Origin: Acetatifactor sp.
Lineage (GTDB): Bacteria; Bacillota; Clostridia; Lachnospirales; Lachnospiraceae
Reading direction: 5' to 3'
NCBI GenBank assembly: GCA_024695935.1
Contig: JAILHH010000025.1
Span: 1 to 64,000, forward strand
Length of the DNA stretch: 64,000 nt
The position numbers and the translations under genes are program-made. The notes under the pieces were generated by a model. The model made no database searches. It was not told the origin of the DNA and saw nothing but the letters and a program-made list of their open reading frames with translations. Shown piece by piece: positions 35,365-44,564 of the stretch; within the stretch, counting starts at the first letter, position 1; every line of letters starts with the position of its first letter.

Positions 35365-37218
35365 ATGATTATGTCGTTTGATAAGGGGTTTTTAAAAAAA
35401 CGGATTCCCGTTATATTTTTAATCTATCTGTTTTTTTCTTCAGAGCTTGAAAAAATATATCCAAACATATACGCCCAGCCGGTTTCAAACGGCATATCCG
35501 CTGTCATTTCAGGCTTTTTACAGCGAATAATGGCAGTCTTCGGGTCATTTTCTTTTGAAAAAGAGCTTTTACTGTTACTCATCTGTGCAGTGATATTTTT
35601 ACTTCCAAAGATTGAGATTCCATCCTTTGTAAAGCCTGTATCATTATTTTTAAGCGTTTTGTATATATTCGGGGAGTCTTTTTATCTGAATAACAGCGCT
35701 TCTTTCGTGGTTGGTGATCTGTTTATGGCAGTTTTGTCGATCATCAGAGGACTCGGACTGTTTTTTATTCTCATCTACATTTTTTCATACCTTACAAAGT
35801 TCATTGAAAGTGATGAACATGTTAAAGTAAATATCAACTGGTCCACAGGAAAGATCGCACTTATCCTGGGACTGGTATGGCTTCCTCAGCTGATCTCCAT
35901 TTTCCCCGGCGGATATCAAAATGATGTTCAGGCAGAGCTCATGCAGTTTTTCGGATATACCAACTGGAGCGATCCCCATCCTCCGTTTTTTACATTTTTG
36001 ATCGGTTGCTTTGTGTTTTTGGGAAATGTTATCGGTGAACCGACGCTGGGGCTTTTTGCCTACGTACTGTTCCAGTATCTGTTCATAGTAACAGGTGTTT
36101 CATATTCATTATCATATGTGATCAAAAAGACTGAATCTGCCTTTTTAGGACTCGTAGCAGTCATATGCATTTCCCTTACATGCGCATATTCTTATTATGC
36201 CGCAACAGTAGGTAAAGATGCTCCATACTCCGTATTTTTACTCCTCTTATCCGTAACTGTATGGAAGATAATTGACGAAATGAAGGCGGATGATCCTGAC
36301 CGCAAAAAACTGATCAGCTACAGTTTGCAATTTGCGCTTTTTTCCCTTTTGGCATCGCTTATCAGGCACAATGGAATATATATCGCCATCCCAACATTCC
36401 TGATACTTTTATTGGTATGCAGGAAAAGCAAAAAAGTCGTTATGTTGCTGCCATCAGCCATTGGAATAGTACTGTTTTTTATAGTTACAAAGGCATTGTA
36501 TCCCGCCCTTGGTGTGGAAAAGAGCATGGACCATCTGATTTATACCAATCAGCTTCAGCATACTGCCAGAATATATTCTCTCTACCCCGAGGAATTCAGT
36601 GAGGAAGACCTGGATGTACTAAGAGGGGTCATCGACCTTGATAAGCTGGATGAATATTATAATCCCCTGACCTCGGACGGTATCAAACCCATAGTAAATC
36701 TGGGAGCCCCGGATGAAGCTGTGACAAAATATAATAAACTGTGGCTTAAACAATTAAGGAAGCATCCTTTTGTTATCCTGGAAGCTTCTTTTAATGTGAC
36801 ACACGGGTTCTTTGCTCCGGTTGCGGAAAACACGGAAAATGACTTTTCCGCATATTTTTATAACAGCGAATATCCTGAGTTAAATTTCAGGGCTCCTTAT
36901 AAGTTAAGAGGCATCAGAGAGGTTTATGAATATCTCCTTGCTGTTATTATAAGGTTACCCGGAGTGCGTCTGCTTCAAAATCCGGGAATATATTATTGGA
37001 TGTTTATTTTTTGCAGCAGTTACGTGGCTTACAGAAAAAAACGTAAGTATCTGGCGTTATTTATGCCGGGGATAATTACTACCCTATTCTATCTTGGTTT
37101 TCCGGCATATTATCATCATCCGAGATACTCTTTTCCGCTTGTGTACGCCCTGTGGCTCTACATTGGTGTATGCAAATATATAGCAAAGGAAAAAACCGAT
37201 TATGAAGAAAACTCTTAG
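35365..37218 (+). CDS. DUF6020-like polytopic membrane protein (GT-C fold)
   Basis: The 617-residue protein has about 13 membrane segments. ISIFPGGYQNDVQAELMQFF and GYTNWSDPHPPFFTFLIGCF are the first-loop signature of DUF6020 proteins (FPG-x-Q-x-D, then H/DPHPP). A large outer loop after the eighth segment (ARIYSLYPEEFSEEDLDVL) is followed by GFFAPVAENTENDFSAYFYN. It is probably a glycosyltransferase on the outer face. ATG at 35365 and ATG at 35371 are both possible; GAGG at 35357 fits the second better. It overlaps the next gene by 17 bases. Confidence 0.75.
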   Translation: MIMSFDKGFLKKRIPVIFLIYLFFSSELEKIYPNIYAQPVSNGISAVISGFLQRIMAVFGSFSFEKELLLLLICAVIFLLPKIEIPSFVKPVSLFLSVLYIFGESFYLNNSASFVVGDLFMAVLSIIRGLGLFFILIYIFSYLTKFIESDEHVKVNINWSTGKIALILGLVWLPQLISIFPGGYQNDVQAELMQFFGYTNWSDPHPPFFTFLIGCFVFLGNVIGEPTLGLFAYVLFQYLFIVTGVSYSLSYVIKKTESAFLGLVAVICISLTCAYSYYAATVGKDAPYSVFLLLLSVTVWKIIDEMKADDPDRKKLISYSLQFALFSLLASLIRHNGIYIAIPTFLILLLVCRKSKKVVMLLPSAIGIVLFFIVTKALYPALGVEKSMDHLIYTNQLQHTARIYSLYPEEFSEEDLDVLRGVIDLDKLDEYYNPLTSDGIKPIVNLGAPDEAVTKYNKLWLKQLRKHPFVILEASFNVTHGFFAPVAENTENDFSAYFYNSEYPELNFRAPYKLRGIREVYEYLLAVIIRLPGVRLLQNPGIYYWMFIFCSSYVAYRKKRKYLALFMPGIITTLFYLGFPAYYHHPRYSFPLVYALWLYIGVCKYIAKEKTDYEENS

Positions 37219-38368
37219 AGAAAATCTGTTTTTCATATTGTTTTGTGTTGTTTATGTGTCATTAATGGCATTTATATTTATCAGACAGGCTTATGGAGCT
37301 TATATTTCAGATACCCCGATATATATTGACTATATTAACGGTCTGCCTACGCCGTATTCATTTCCTTATCCGGTATTTTTCAAAGGCACAAAAATTTTAT
37401 CTTTTTTTATGAATACGAATATTGCCTCTGCCGTAGTTTTGTCACTTTTAAGTCTACTTACCGTATACGCCTGCTACATTACTATTGGTCGTAATTTTTC
37501 TTCAGCAGATCAATATATTAAAACCATTATCGTGTTTATGATAATAACGGTTTCCATGGTGTTTTGGCCCCTGGATCCGGGATATCAACCCGAGTGGTTC
37601 TACTTCAGATATCTTGGAGTATTTTCACCGAATCCGTTTCACAATGCCACGTATCATGCCATAAAGCCCTTCGCGATTCTTTTATTTTTAAAGTTTACGG
37701 AGATAGAAGACGGCAAACGTGAGATCACTGATTACATCCTGCTCTCCGTTTTTGCGCTCTTAGGTGTTCTGGCAAAGCCAAGCTTTGCATTTGTGTTTTT
37801 CCCTGTTATGGCAGTTGTCGTATTTGCAGACATCTTCAGGGAAAAGGGATTTACAAAACATATATGGTTTATGGCGATTGCCATGATCCCTTCCGCCATC
37901 GCTCTTATTTATCAGTATCTGAGTGTATTTGAAACTTCCGATTCGGAGGGCGGAATACATTTAGGCATGGCGGTAGCGTGGCATGTCTGGACGAGAGGCA
38001 TAAAAATGGCCTTTTTAAAAGCAAATTTCTTTCCTCTGATTTTTCTTTTGTTGCACTGTAAAGACTTCATTAAGAACCGTTTTTTGCGTTTTTCGTGGTA
38101 TTCGCACATAGTTGGCACATTAAGTTTTTTGTTTTTATATGAAGGTGGATTTAGATTAAACGATGCCAATTTCTCCTGGGGATATATGCATGGTTTGTTC
38201 TTTGTGTTTATGACATCCATTGTTTTGCTGTTTAAATCTTTGTATGAAAATAAAAAACACACCAAATGGCAGGATATTCTGTCTTTGGTGTGTCTGGTTC
38301 CTCATGTAATATGTGGAGTTGTATATTTCTATTATGTTCTTCTCGGTAACAATCCGGTTCTTTTCTAA
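37202..38368 (+). CDS. Polytopic membrane protein, GT-C-like
   Basis: The 388-residue protein has about ten membrane segments. The early outer loop has DTPIYIDYINGLPTPYSFPY, and a later one has GVFSPNPFHNATYHAIKPFA. That segment recurs in uncharacterised proteins of surface-glycan clusters. It is translationally coupled to the DUF6020-like gene. It ends the plus-strand set, and the 85-base space to the convergent gene holds half a copy of the structured repeat. Family not recognised beyond fold. Confidence 0.68.
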   Translation: MKKTLRENLFFILFCVVYVSLMAFIFIRQAYGAYISDTPIYIDYINGLPTPYSFPYPVFFKGTKILSFFMNTNIASAVVLSLLSLLTVYACYITIGRNFSSADQYIKTIIVFMIITVSMVFWPLDPGYQPEWFYFRYLGVFSPNPFHNATYHAIKPFAILLFLKFTEIEDGKREITDYILLSVFALLGVLAKPSFAFVFFPVMAVVVFADIFREKGFTKHIWFMAIAMIPSAIALIYQYLSVFETSDSEGGIHLGMAVAWHVWTRGIKMAFLKANFFPLIFLLLHCKDFIKNRFLRFSWYSHIVGTLSFLFLYEGGFRLNDANFSWGYMHGLFFVFMTSIVLLFKSLYENKKHTKWQDILSLVCLVPHVICGVVYFYYVLLGNNPVLF

Positions 38369-38391
38369 ATGACCTGACAAAAGGTTAATCA

Positions 38392-38444
38392 AGAAGTGGG
38401 TCCTGTCTGCAGGGCGCCAGTCGCTCAGGCAGTCCTCGCAGCTT
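38392..38444 (-). repeat. Half copy of the ~128-bp structured repeat
   Basis: The reverse complement of these 53 bases matches the 3' half of the repeats at 53904 and 54098, with about seven differences. It includes CTGAGCGACTGGCGCCCTGC and the GCTTC end. The 5' half is missing. It occupies almost all of the space between two convergent genes. Confidence 0.75.
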
Positions 38445-38453
38445 TTATTTAAG

Positions 38454-40397
38454 TCAATTGTAGGTATAAGTCTTTACGATAGCCTTCACATCTTCGCGGA
38501 TGCTGTCTGATTCATGGATGGCATCCGCATATAGTTTCTCTAGCTGCTTTTCAAACACGGCATCGTCAAATTCAATGGGTTTTCCGATGCTGATCATCTT
38601 GTTGGCAGTGCTCTGCATGCCTTCCTCGGCCATGAGCCTCTCCTCGTACATTTTTTCACCGGGGCGAAGGCCTGTAAACTTGATCTCTATGTCTTCACCC
38701 ACCTTGTAACCTGAAAGCTTTATCAGGTTCTTTGCAAGGTCTAATATCTTCATGGGTTCGCCCATGTCGAGGACAAATATCTCTCCGCCCTTTGCATAGG
38801 CTCCTGCCTGAAGCACTAACGAAACGGCTTCGGGTATTGTCATGAAATATCTGATGATCTCAGGGTCTGTAACCGTTACGGGGCCACCCTCTGCGATCTG
38901 TTTCTTGAAAAGAGGTATTACCGATCCGTTACTGCCCAGGACATTTCCGAATCTGACAGCCACGAAATTGGTCTTTGATTTTCTGTTCATCATCTGGATC
39001 ACCATCTCGCAGATACGCTTGCTGGCACCCATGATATTTGTGGGGTTAACTGCCTTGTCTGTTGATATCAGTACAAATCTGTCCACGCCGTATTTATCTG
39101 CAGCCTGAGCTGTCTTGTATGTACCGAACACGTTGTTTTTGATGGCCTCATTGGGGCTTGTCTCCATGAGGGGAACATGTTTATGAGCCGCTGCATGGTA
39201 TACGATGTTTGGTCTGTATTTGGCAAATATGCCATCCATTCTGGATGTGTTTCTGACTGAAGCCACCAACACCACCAGATTTAATTTCGGATATTTTCTG
39301 AGAAGCTCCTGCTGTATCTCGTAGGCGTTGTTCTCATATATGTCCACAATAATGAGCTGTTTGGGATCATGCTTTGCGATCTGTCTGCAAAGCTCGCTTC
39401 CTATGGATCCGCCGCCTCCGGTTACCATGATGACTTTGTCGTTTATATATTCAAATACTTCCTCGGTGTTGATCTTTATGGGATCTCTGCCCAGGAGGTC
39501 TTCGATGTCCACATCTTTAAGTTTTGCAACGCTTACCTCTCCGTTTATCAGCTGATACATACCCGGGAGAGTACGAAGTTTACATCCCGTCTCTTTACAG
39601 ATTTCCAGAATCTCTTTTCTGGTCTGACGGCTGGCAGATGGAATGGCAAAGATGATCTCATCCACGTTATATTTTTGCACCGCTTCAGGGATGTAGTCAC
39701 GGCCACCCACGATTTGGATACCGCGCATGTATTTGCCGTGGCATCCGGGATTGTCATCGATGATGCACTTAACGTCCAGGTTTACGTAACGGCTGAACTC
39801 GATCTCTTTTATGATGGCATTTCCTGCCGCTCCGGCACCGATTATCATGACATTGGTGCTCTCGTTTTTCCTAATCTTTTCAACTCTCTTTGAATTGATG
39901 ATCCTGAGGATCCTGTAACCGAATCTGATCATGCAGGTGGCCGCTGTGAGCAAAAACCAATAGATCGGATAATAGCTTCTCGGGAGCGAATCCTCTGACA
40001 GTAGTATGATCACCTGCAAAACCGCTGCCGATGAAGTGGTTGCAAAGATGATATTTATAAGCTCGCTGGCACTGGCATATCTCCACACGCTCTGGTAAAG
40101 CTTCCACAAAAAGTACATGACAAGTGTCACCAGTATATTTACCGGCAGCATTTTTTCAAATACATCAAGATGATATTCGGAAATTGAAAAGAAATTAAAA
40201 TCATACCTGATATAGAGCGCCAGAAAAGAAGCCGCAGCAACACTCATTATATCCATCAAAATCAGTGATATAATGCGGTTTGCGGGTATCTTAAGTGAAA
40301 ATTTATCTTTTAATTTAATATTGTTTTTAAATTTTCGTCCCGGCTTCATATTCTTATTCATGCCTGTATCGCTATCCTTTTTTGTTAAATCTGTCAT
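38454..40397 (-). CDS. Membrane-anchored UDP-GlcNAc 4,6-dehydratase, FlaA1/CapD/PglF type
   Basis: The 647-residue protein has four membrane helices at about 45-180 and a CoA_binding_3-type Rossmann domain with VMIIGAGAAGNAIIKEI. The catalytic SDR domain follows, with MVTGGGGSIGSELCRQIAKH, STDKAVNPTNIMGASKRICE and RFGNVLGSNGSVIPLFKKQI. The MGASK lysine lies in the position usual for this subfamily, whose members use a Met/Lys pair in place of Tyr/Lys. It makes UDP-4-keto-6-deoxy-HexNAc, the start of bacillosamine and related sugars. It is the last gene of the second glycan operon. Confidence 0.92.
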   Translation of the reverse strand: MTDLTKKDSDTGMNKNMKPGRKFKNNIKLKDKFSLKIPANRIISLILMDIMSVAAASFLALYIRYDFNFFSISEYHLDVFEKMLPVNILVTLVMYFLWKLYQSVWRYASASELINIIFATTSSAAVLQVIILLSEDSLPRSYYPIYWFLLTAATCMIRFGYRILRIINSKRVEKIRKNESTNVMIIGAGAAGNAIIKEIEFSRYVNLDVKCIIDDNPGCHGKYMRGIQIVGGRDYIPEAVQKYNVDEIIFAIPSASRQTRKEILEICKETGCKLRTLPGMYQLINGEVSVAKLKDVDIEDLLGRDPIKINTEEVFEYINDKVIMVTGGGGSIGSELCRQIAKHDPKQLIIVDIYENNAYEIQQELLRKYPKLNLVVLVASVRNTSRMDGIFAKYRPNIVYHAAAHKHVPLMETSPNEAIKNNVFGTYKTAQAADKYGVDRFVLISTDKAVNPTNIMGASKRICEMVIQMMNRKSKTNFVAVRFGNVLGSNGSVIPLFKKQIAEGGPVTVTDPEIIRYFMTIPEAVSLVLQAGAYAKGGEIFVLDMGEPMKILDLAKNLIKLSGYKVGEDIEIKFTGLRPGEKMYEERLMAEEGMQSTANKMISIGKPIEFDDAVFEKQLEKLYADAIHESDSIREDVKAIVKTYTYN

Positions 40398-40419
40398 TAT
40401 GAGATTCTCTCTTTACTAT

Positions 40420-42210
40420 TTAGTCCCCGATCTGTCTCATAAACCCCTCAGCCATTCCAAGCATCACAAACATTGTGGTCACATTCATGGCTTGTTCAAA
40501 ACTGAAAATATTGTTGATCATATATGCAAAGAGGCATACCCCTATGCTGCCTGCAAACATGATCTGCCTTTGGTAATCGTGACCTGCGGCATCAATACCT
40601 GTTTTTTTGCTTAAATACCTCTTTAATGCGCTTATCTCAAGACCACCGAAGACCATTATACCAAATAACCCCATATTTACAAGGATGGTTAACCATTCAT
40701 TGTGGGCATTAGTAAGAGTTGCACCATTGAATACACTTGCCATCTGTTCCTTTAGTGGTTCCAGTGCAGGCTGGTTGTAAAGGGCCTTACTCATCATGTC
40801 CGGACCTACACCGATAAGCCTTCCCTTAAAGCCTTGAGCCGCAAATGTTTTGGCGCCTGCCATCCATGTGGCTCCCCTGTAACTGCCCCAGGATTCATTA
40901 AAAGTAAACGGTGCCATGTCGGACAGTTTTCCCAGATGTCCCGGAGAAATGGTATTTATCACTATGAGGATCACTGTTAAAAGGAGTACCCCGATTCCCG
41001 CAATTATTACAGGTTTTATGACCTTTCCCAGTATCTTCCTAAGGCTTTTAACCAAGAAAAGGGTCACGCTTAATATAAATAATACAACCGGCATCCAAGT
41101 ATGTGTGAGAATATCCGTTACTCTGTCGCTTAGATTAAATTTATCCGGTTCGATCAGCCTTATTATATACAGCGCACTGCAACTTCCAAAAAACAGCGTG
41201 ATCTCCCACAGCACTTTTTTCAAATCTGCATCATCAAGCCGTGAAAAATACAGTCCTGCTGCCGCCACAGCCCCGGTTGCCACCATTCCGCTCATGGATC
41301 CCTGGGCCACCATCATGGCACTGCCGATAAAAACGTAGATGTTAAGGAGCACAAATCGCAAAATTTCTTTCCTGTCAGCCTTTGAGTGAGCCTTCTCTCG
41401 CTTAATGGCATTTGCATTTTTTCCCGCCTTCTGCGGAAGTTCCATGCAAAATAACATATACACTCCGATAAAAAACGTAACCGTTATATATCCGCAAAAC
41501 CAGTTAATATTTCCTATGGTGGATATAAAACTGGGATTTGAATATTCCATGCCAAAGACCATGATGCCAAACCTGTTTAAGAGGCCGCACAGGTTCACTA
41601 CAAAGCTCACCGCCAGGATGAGATACATATATATCTCGTGGGGCACCCAGTATCTGGAGATGATAAAATAGGCAATGACCAGGCACATCTGGGTTCCGTA
41701 ACCCATGTGCCACCCCTTTACACCCCAAAAATTCTCCGCACCTCTAAATTCCGAGGTCAGATATGAAACGGTCAGAATCAGTCCGTAGAGGGCGACAAAG
41801 ATATCAACAGTCGAAAACTTCGTCAGGTCAAAAATATGGCCCTTCATAAATATCTGTTTAAACCCTGGGGTATTTTTTGAAGCCGCGCCCATACGCGTTT
41901 TTTCATTTTTTATCTTCACCGTCAGGTCAAAGATCCAGAATATCACCATCACCGGGATCACGACTTTGCCAAAGAACAATGTGACATTTTTAAAAAAATC
42001 AAATTTGTCGGACCCGATATGGCTGTATCCGTCCGTGAAATAAAAGGGCATGACGCAGGTGATGGCTAAAATGTAGAGTCCCACCAGTTCCTTTAATACT
42101 CTAAAGGACGCTCTGCTTCCCATTTCTGATATGGATTTTTTTTCCTTTATCTTTGCTTTGGAGCTCAATTTGATCCTCCGTAGGCGCAGGTTTCCTATCC
42201 GCTGCCGCAA
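40420..42210 (-). CDS. O-antigen ligase/polymerase (Wzy_C) membrane protein
   Basis: The 596-residue protein has about twelve membrane segments. The outer loop contains RGATWMAGAKTFAAQGFKGR and LIGVGPDMMSKALYNQPALE, then ATLTNAHNEWLTILVNMGLF. The last carries the AHNEWL motif of WaaL/Wzy_C proteins. It would polymerise or attach the glycan made by the second operon. The first 45 residues are basic and possibly partly untranslated, since an internal ATG (MGSRASFRVLK) is available. Confidence 0.87.
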   Translation of the reverse strand: MRQRIGNLRLRRIKLSSKAKIKEKKSISEMGSRASFRVLKELVGLYILAITCVMPFYFTDGYSHIGSDKFDFFKNVTLFFGKVVIPVMVIFWIFDLTVKIKNEKTRMGAASKNTPGFKQIFMKGHIFDLTKFSTVDIFVALYGLILTVSYLTSEFRGAENFWGVKGWHMGYGTQMCLVIAYFIISRYWVPHEIYMYLILAVSFVVNLCGLLNRFGIMVFGMEYSNPSFISTIGNINWFCGYITVTFFIGVYMLFCMELPQKAGKNANAIKREKAHSKADRKEILRFVLLNIYVFIGSAMMVAQGSMSGMVATGAVAAAGLYFSRLDDADLKKVLWEITLFFGSCSALYIIRLIEPDKFNLSDRVTDILTHTWMPVVLFILSVTLFLVKSLRKILGKVIKPVIIAGIGVLLLTVILIVINTISPGHLGKLSDMAPFTFNESWGSYRGATWMAGAKTFAAQGFKGRLIGVGPDMMSKALYNQPALEPLKEQMASVFNGATLTNAHNEWLTILVNMGLFGIMVFGGLEISALKRYLSKKTGIDAAGHDYQRQIMFAGSIGVCLFAYMINNIFSFEQAMNVTTMFVMLGMAEGFMRQIGD

Positions 42211-42256
42211 AATAAGTCTCTGCGCGCCATATATTTTGTAAAAATATCTTTGAAGT

Positions 42257-43381
42257 CTACAGTCTTTTTATCTTTTTGTGCACCCATCTGATGCTCTTTG
42301 GAGCCAGGGCAAAAACTGTGACATAGGCTTTGTTTTTAAGTGTCAGGTATTTATTCCCCAGAGCCTTAAAATAGTTTCTTCTAAGCCACTTTACAATATC
42401 TATATACTGGGTCGTGTTTTTGTTCATATCCTTTACGGGGATATGGAGCATGTATTCGATCCTCTGAAAAACTCCAAACCTGAAGGCCACATCCTTTAGT
42501 TCGGGATAGTATTTATCCACCAGTTCCGCCACGTAATCCGCATTATTTACGCTGTCTGAGAAAACCCTTGAAAATTTATCCTTGCTCTCTTTTCTGGAGT
42601 TTGAACCGATCCTGTAAAAAACGTGGTATCCCACATAGGGCAGGTTATAAACTCCGTTACATTCCGGAAGCATTTCGATAAGGAGCCTGAAATCTTCGTT
42701 TAAAAGTCCCACGGGAAAGGCTCTGTCCTTAAAAAGCTCCCTGTCTATCAGCTTCGTGCAAAACGAGGCATCACCCCTGTGCATCAAAAGCTCTCTGTAA
42801 AAATCCTTTGAATCTTCCAGCCTGCCTTTTTCAGGCGGCGTGCAGATATCGGGAAGCTTGTTTCCGGCCGCATCGATCTCGTCTCTTCCCACCTGGCTTA
42901 TCTTTGCTCCTGACTTTCTTATCCCGTTTATCAGTTCCTCGTACATTTCAGGTGATATGTAATCATCGCTGTCGACAAATCCCAGGTACTCGCCTGTTGC
43001 GTTCTTGATTCCTAAATTTCTGGCGGAGCTGGAGCCACCGTTTTCCTTGTGAAGGACTTTAACGGTTTTACCCAAACCGCCTTTATTATCGGTGATTTCT
43101 TCCGCAAGCTTATCACAAAGCTTTTCGCTTCCGTCCGTGGAACCGTCATCCACCAATATGATCTCTATGTTTTCATAGGTCTGGCAGGCAATGGATTTAA
43201 CGCACCGCTCTAAGTAATCATAGGTATTATATACGGGTACGATAACCGATATCAGAGGATTAACTTTTTCATTCATATCATATTTGGTCTTTTCTATATC
43301 TGTAGCTGCTTTACCGTTCATTTCTTCATTGGTTTTTATAACATCAAATTTCATGTTTTCTGTTTCTGAATCAGGTGCCAT
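42257..43381 (-). CDS. GT2 family glycosyltransferase
   Basis: The product has about 374 residues. After a 40-residue polar lead the GT-A core starts ISVIVPVYNTYDYLERCVKS, then IILVDDGSTDGSEKLC and LGFVDSDDYISPEMYEELIN (DxD). The lead may be untranslated, because ribosome signals are weak at the ATG at 43381 and also at an internal ATG before NEKVNPLISV. The C-terminus is basic and may associate with membrane. Eleven bases follow the GT4 gene. Confidence 0.86.
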   Translation of the reverse strand: MAPDSETENMKFDVIKTNEEMNGKAATDIEKTKYDMNEKVNPLISVIVPVYNTYDYLERCVKSIACQTYENIEIILVDDGSTDGSEKLCDKLAEEITDNKGGLGKTVKVLHKENGGSSSARNLGIKNATGEYLGFVDSDDYISPEMYEELINGIRKSGAKISQVGRDEIDAAGNKLPDICTPPEKGRLEDSKDFYRELLMHRGDASFCTKLIDRELFKDRAFPVGLLNEDFRLLIEMLPECNGVYNLPYVGYHVFYRIGSNSRKESKDKFSRVFSDSVNNADYVAELVDKYYPELKDVAFRFGVFQRIEYMLHIPVKDMNKNTTQYIDIVKWLRRNYFKALGNKYLTLKNKAYVTVFALAPKSIRWVHKKIKRL

Positions 43382-43394
43382 CAAATTTTTCTGA

Positions 43395-44564
43395 TCACCA
43401 TTTTCTGACTTTTCTGCGCATCTTTTTCTCGCTTATGACTTCTGCCTTTGAGCAGGGGCCCGATTCCGCAAAAGTCATATCACCGCTCATCAGTCTCACC
43501 AGCTGCTTTGCGGCATATTCCGCATTCCACTTACCTGTTATGGTCTCGTAGGCTGCTTTTCCGATTCTTTCCCTTAGGGCCTTTTCCGTTACAACCCGGT
43601 CAAGCTTTGCATAGAGCCCGTCCATGTTTTCTCTTCTGTATAAGACACCGTTAACTCCATCCTCTATTAAGTATGGCGCAGCTCCCACAGCCACATCGGA
43701 AAAGCATACGCAGCCGCTGTTCATGGCTTCGTTTAATACTGCTCCCCATCCCTCTTTTCTGTCCGCGGTATGGATAAAGATGTCCGACCGCTCCATGAGG
43801 CGGCGAACCTGTGACGGGGGCAGTGCTCCCGTAAATTCTATATATTCAGACAGGTCTTCCTTTTCGGCTCTCTTTTTTGTCTCTTCCAAAAGTTCCCCGG
43901 TGCCTGCCATGATCATCTTAAAATCAATATTTTTGCTCTTTAGGTGATATACCACGGATAGAGCAATCTCGGGATGTTTCCAGTCGATAAATCTGGAGGC
44001 CCACATGATCTGAAGGGTGCCTGTAGAATTTCCTTTTTTATTTTCCAAGAGGTTATCCACGTCGTAACGCTTTGTCTCGGGAAAATATCCCCATTTGTAC
44101 ATCTTTTTCCCATATGCCTTTACCAGGTGAAAATCGGAGGGCACATAGGCCCCTGAGCAGAGAAGGTATACGGGCTTTGCAAAATGTCTGGTGTGGTCGT
44201 GGAATTTTTTCTTTAGTCCCCTTGGGGAAACAAATTTCCACTGGCCTTCCTTGTAAAGTCGTTCGCTGTATCTGAATACTTTCTTTTTGGCGGCTATCCT
44301 GTCCGCTATATAGCTTTCATCCTCCACACCTCCAAATACCACCCAGTCGGCCTCGGAGATCAGTTTCCTGCACTTATCGGGCTGTTCATAGTATTTTATG
44401 AGATATGGGTAATCCAGGTTATCGTCCCACCCCAGGTTTACCCTCTCCTGTTCCATTTTTTCTGTCTGGATGAAGGCATAACTGCCCGACAATGCGTTAA
44501 AAAGCGCATTGCTCATGGGGATCTGGTGGTGATTCAGGTAGTTGGATACGAATACAAGTCTCAT
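43395..44564 (-). CDS. GT4 family glycosyltransferase
   Basis: The 389-residue GT-B enzyme begins RLVFVSNYLNHHQIPMSNAL. Its donor domain holds LQIMWASRFIDWKHPEIALS, then DIFIHTADRKEGWGAVLNEA (E-x7-E) and NSGCVCFSDVAVGAAPYLIE. The N-terminal NHHQ loop is common in Lachnospiraceae capsule transferases. It overlaps the upstream GT4 gene by four bases. Specificity not predictable. Confidence 0.87.
   Translation of the reverse strand: MRLVFVSNYLNHHQIPMSNALFNALSGSYAFIQTEKMEQERVNLGWDDNLDYPYLIKYYEQPDKCRKLISEADWVVFGGVEDESYIADRIAAKKKVFRYSERLYKEGQWKFVSPRGLKKKFHDHTRHFAKPVYLLCSGAYVPSDFHLVKAYGKKMYKWGYFPETKRYDVDNLLENKKGNSTGTLQIMWASRFIDWKHPEIALSVVYHLKSKNIDFKMIMAGTGELLEETKKRAEKEDLSEYIEFTGALPPSQVRRLMERSDIFIHTADRKEGWGAVLNEAMNSGCVCFSDVAVGAAPYLIEDGVNGVLYRRENMDGLYAKLDRVVTEKALRERIGKAAYETITGKWNAEYAAKQLVRLMSGDMTFAESGPCSKAEVISEKKMRRKVRKW

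Noticed and set aside
39369-39893. 174-codon plus-strand ORF
   Set aside because: Antisense to the strongly conserved dehydratase gene; no family features.
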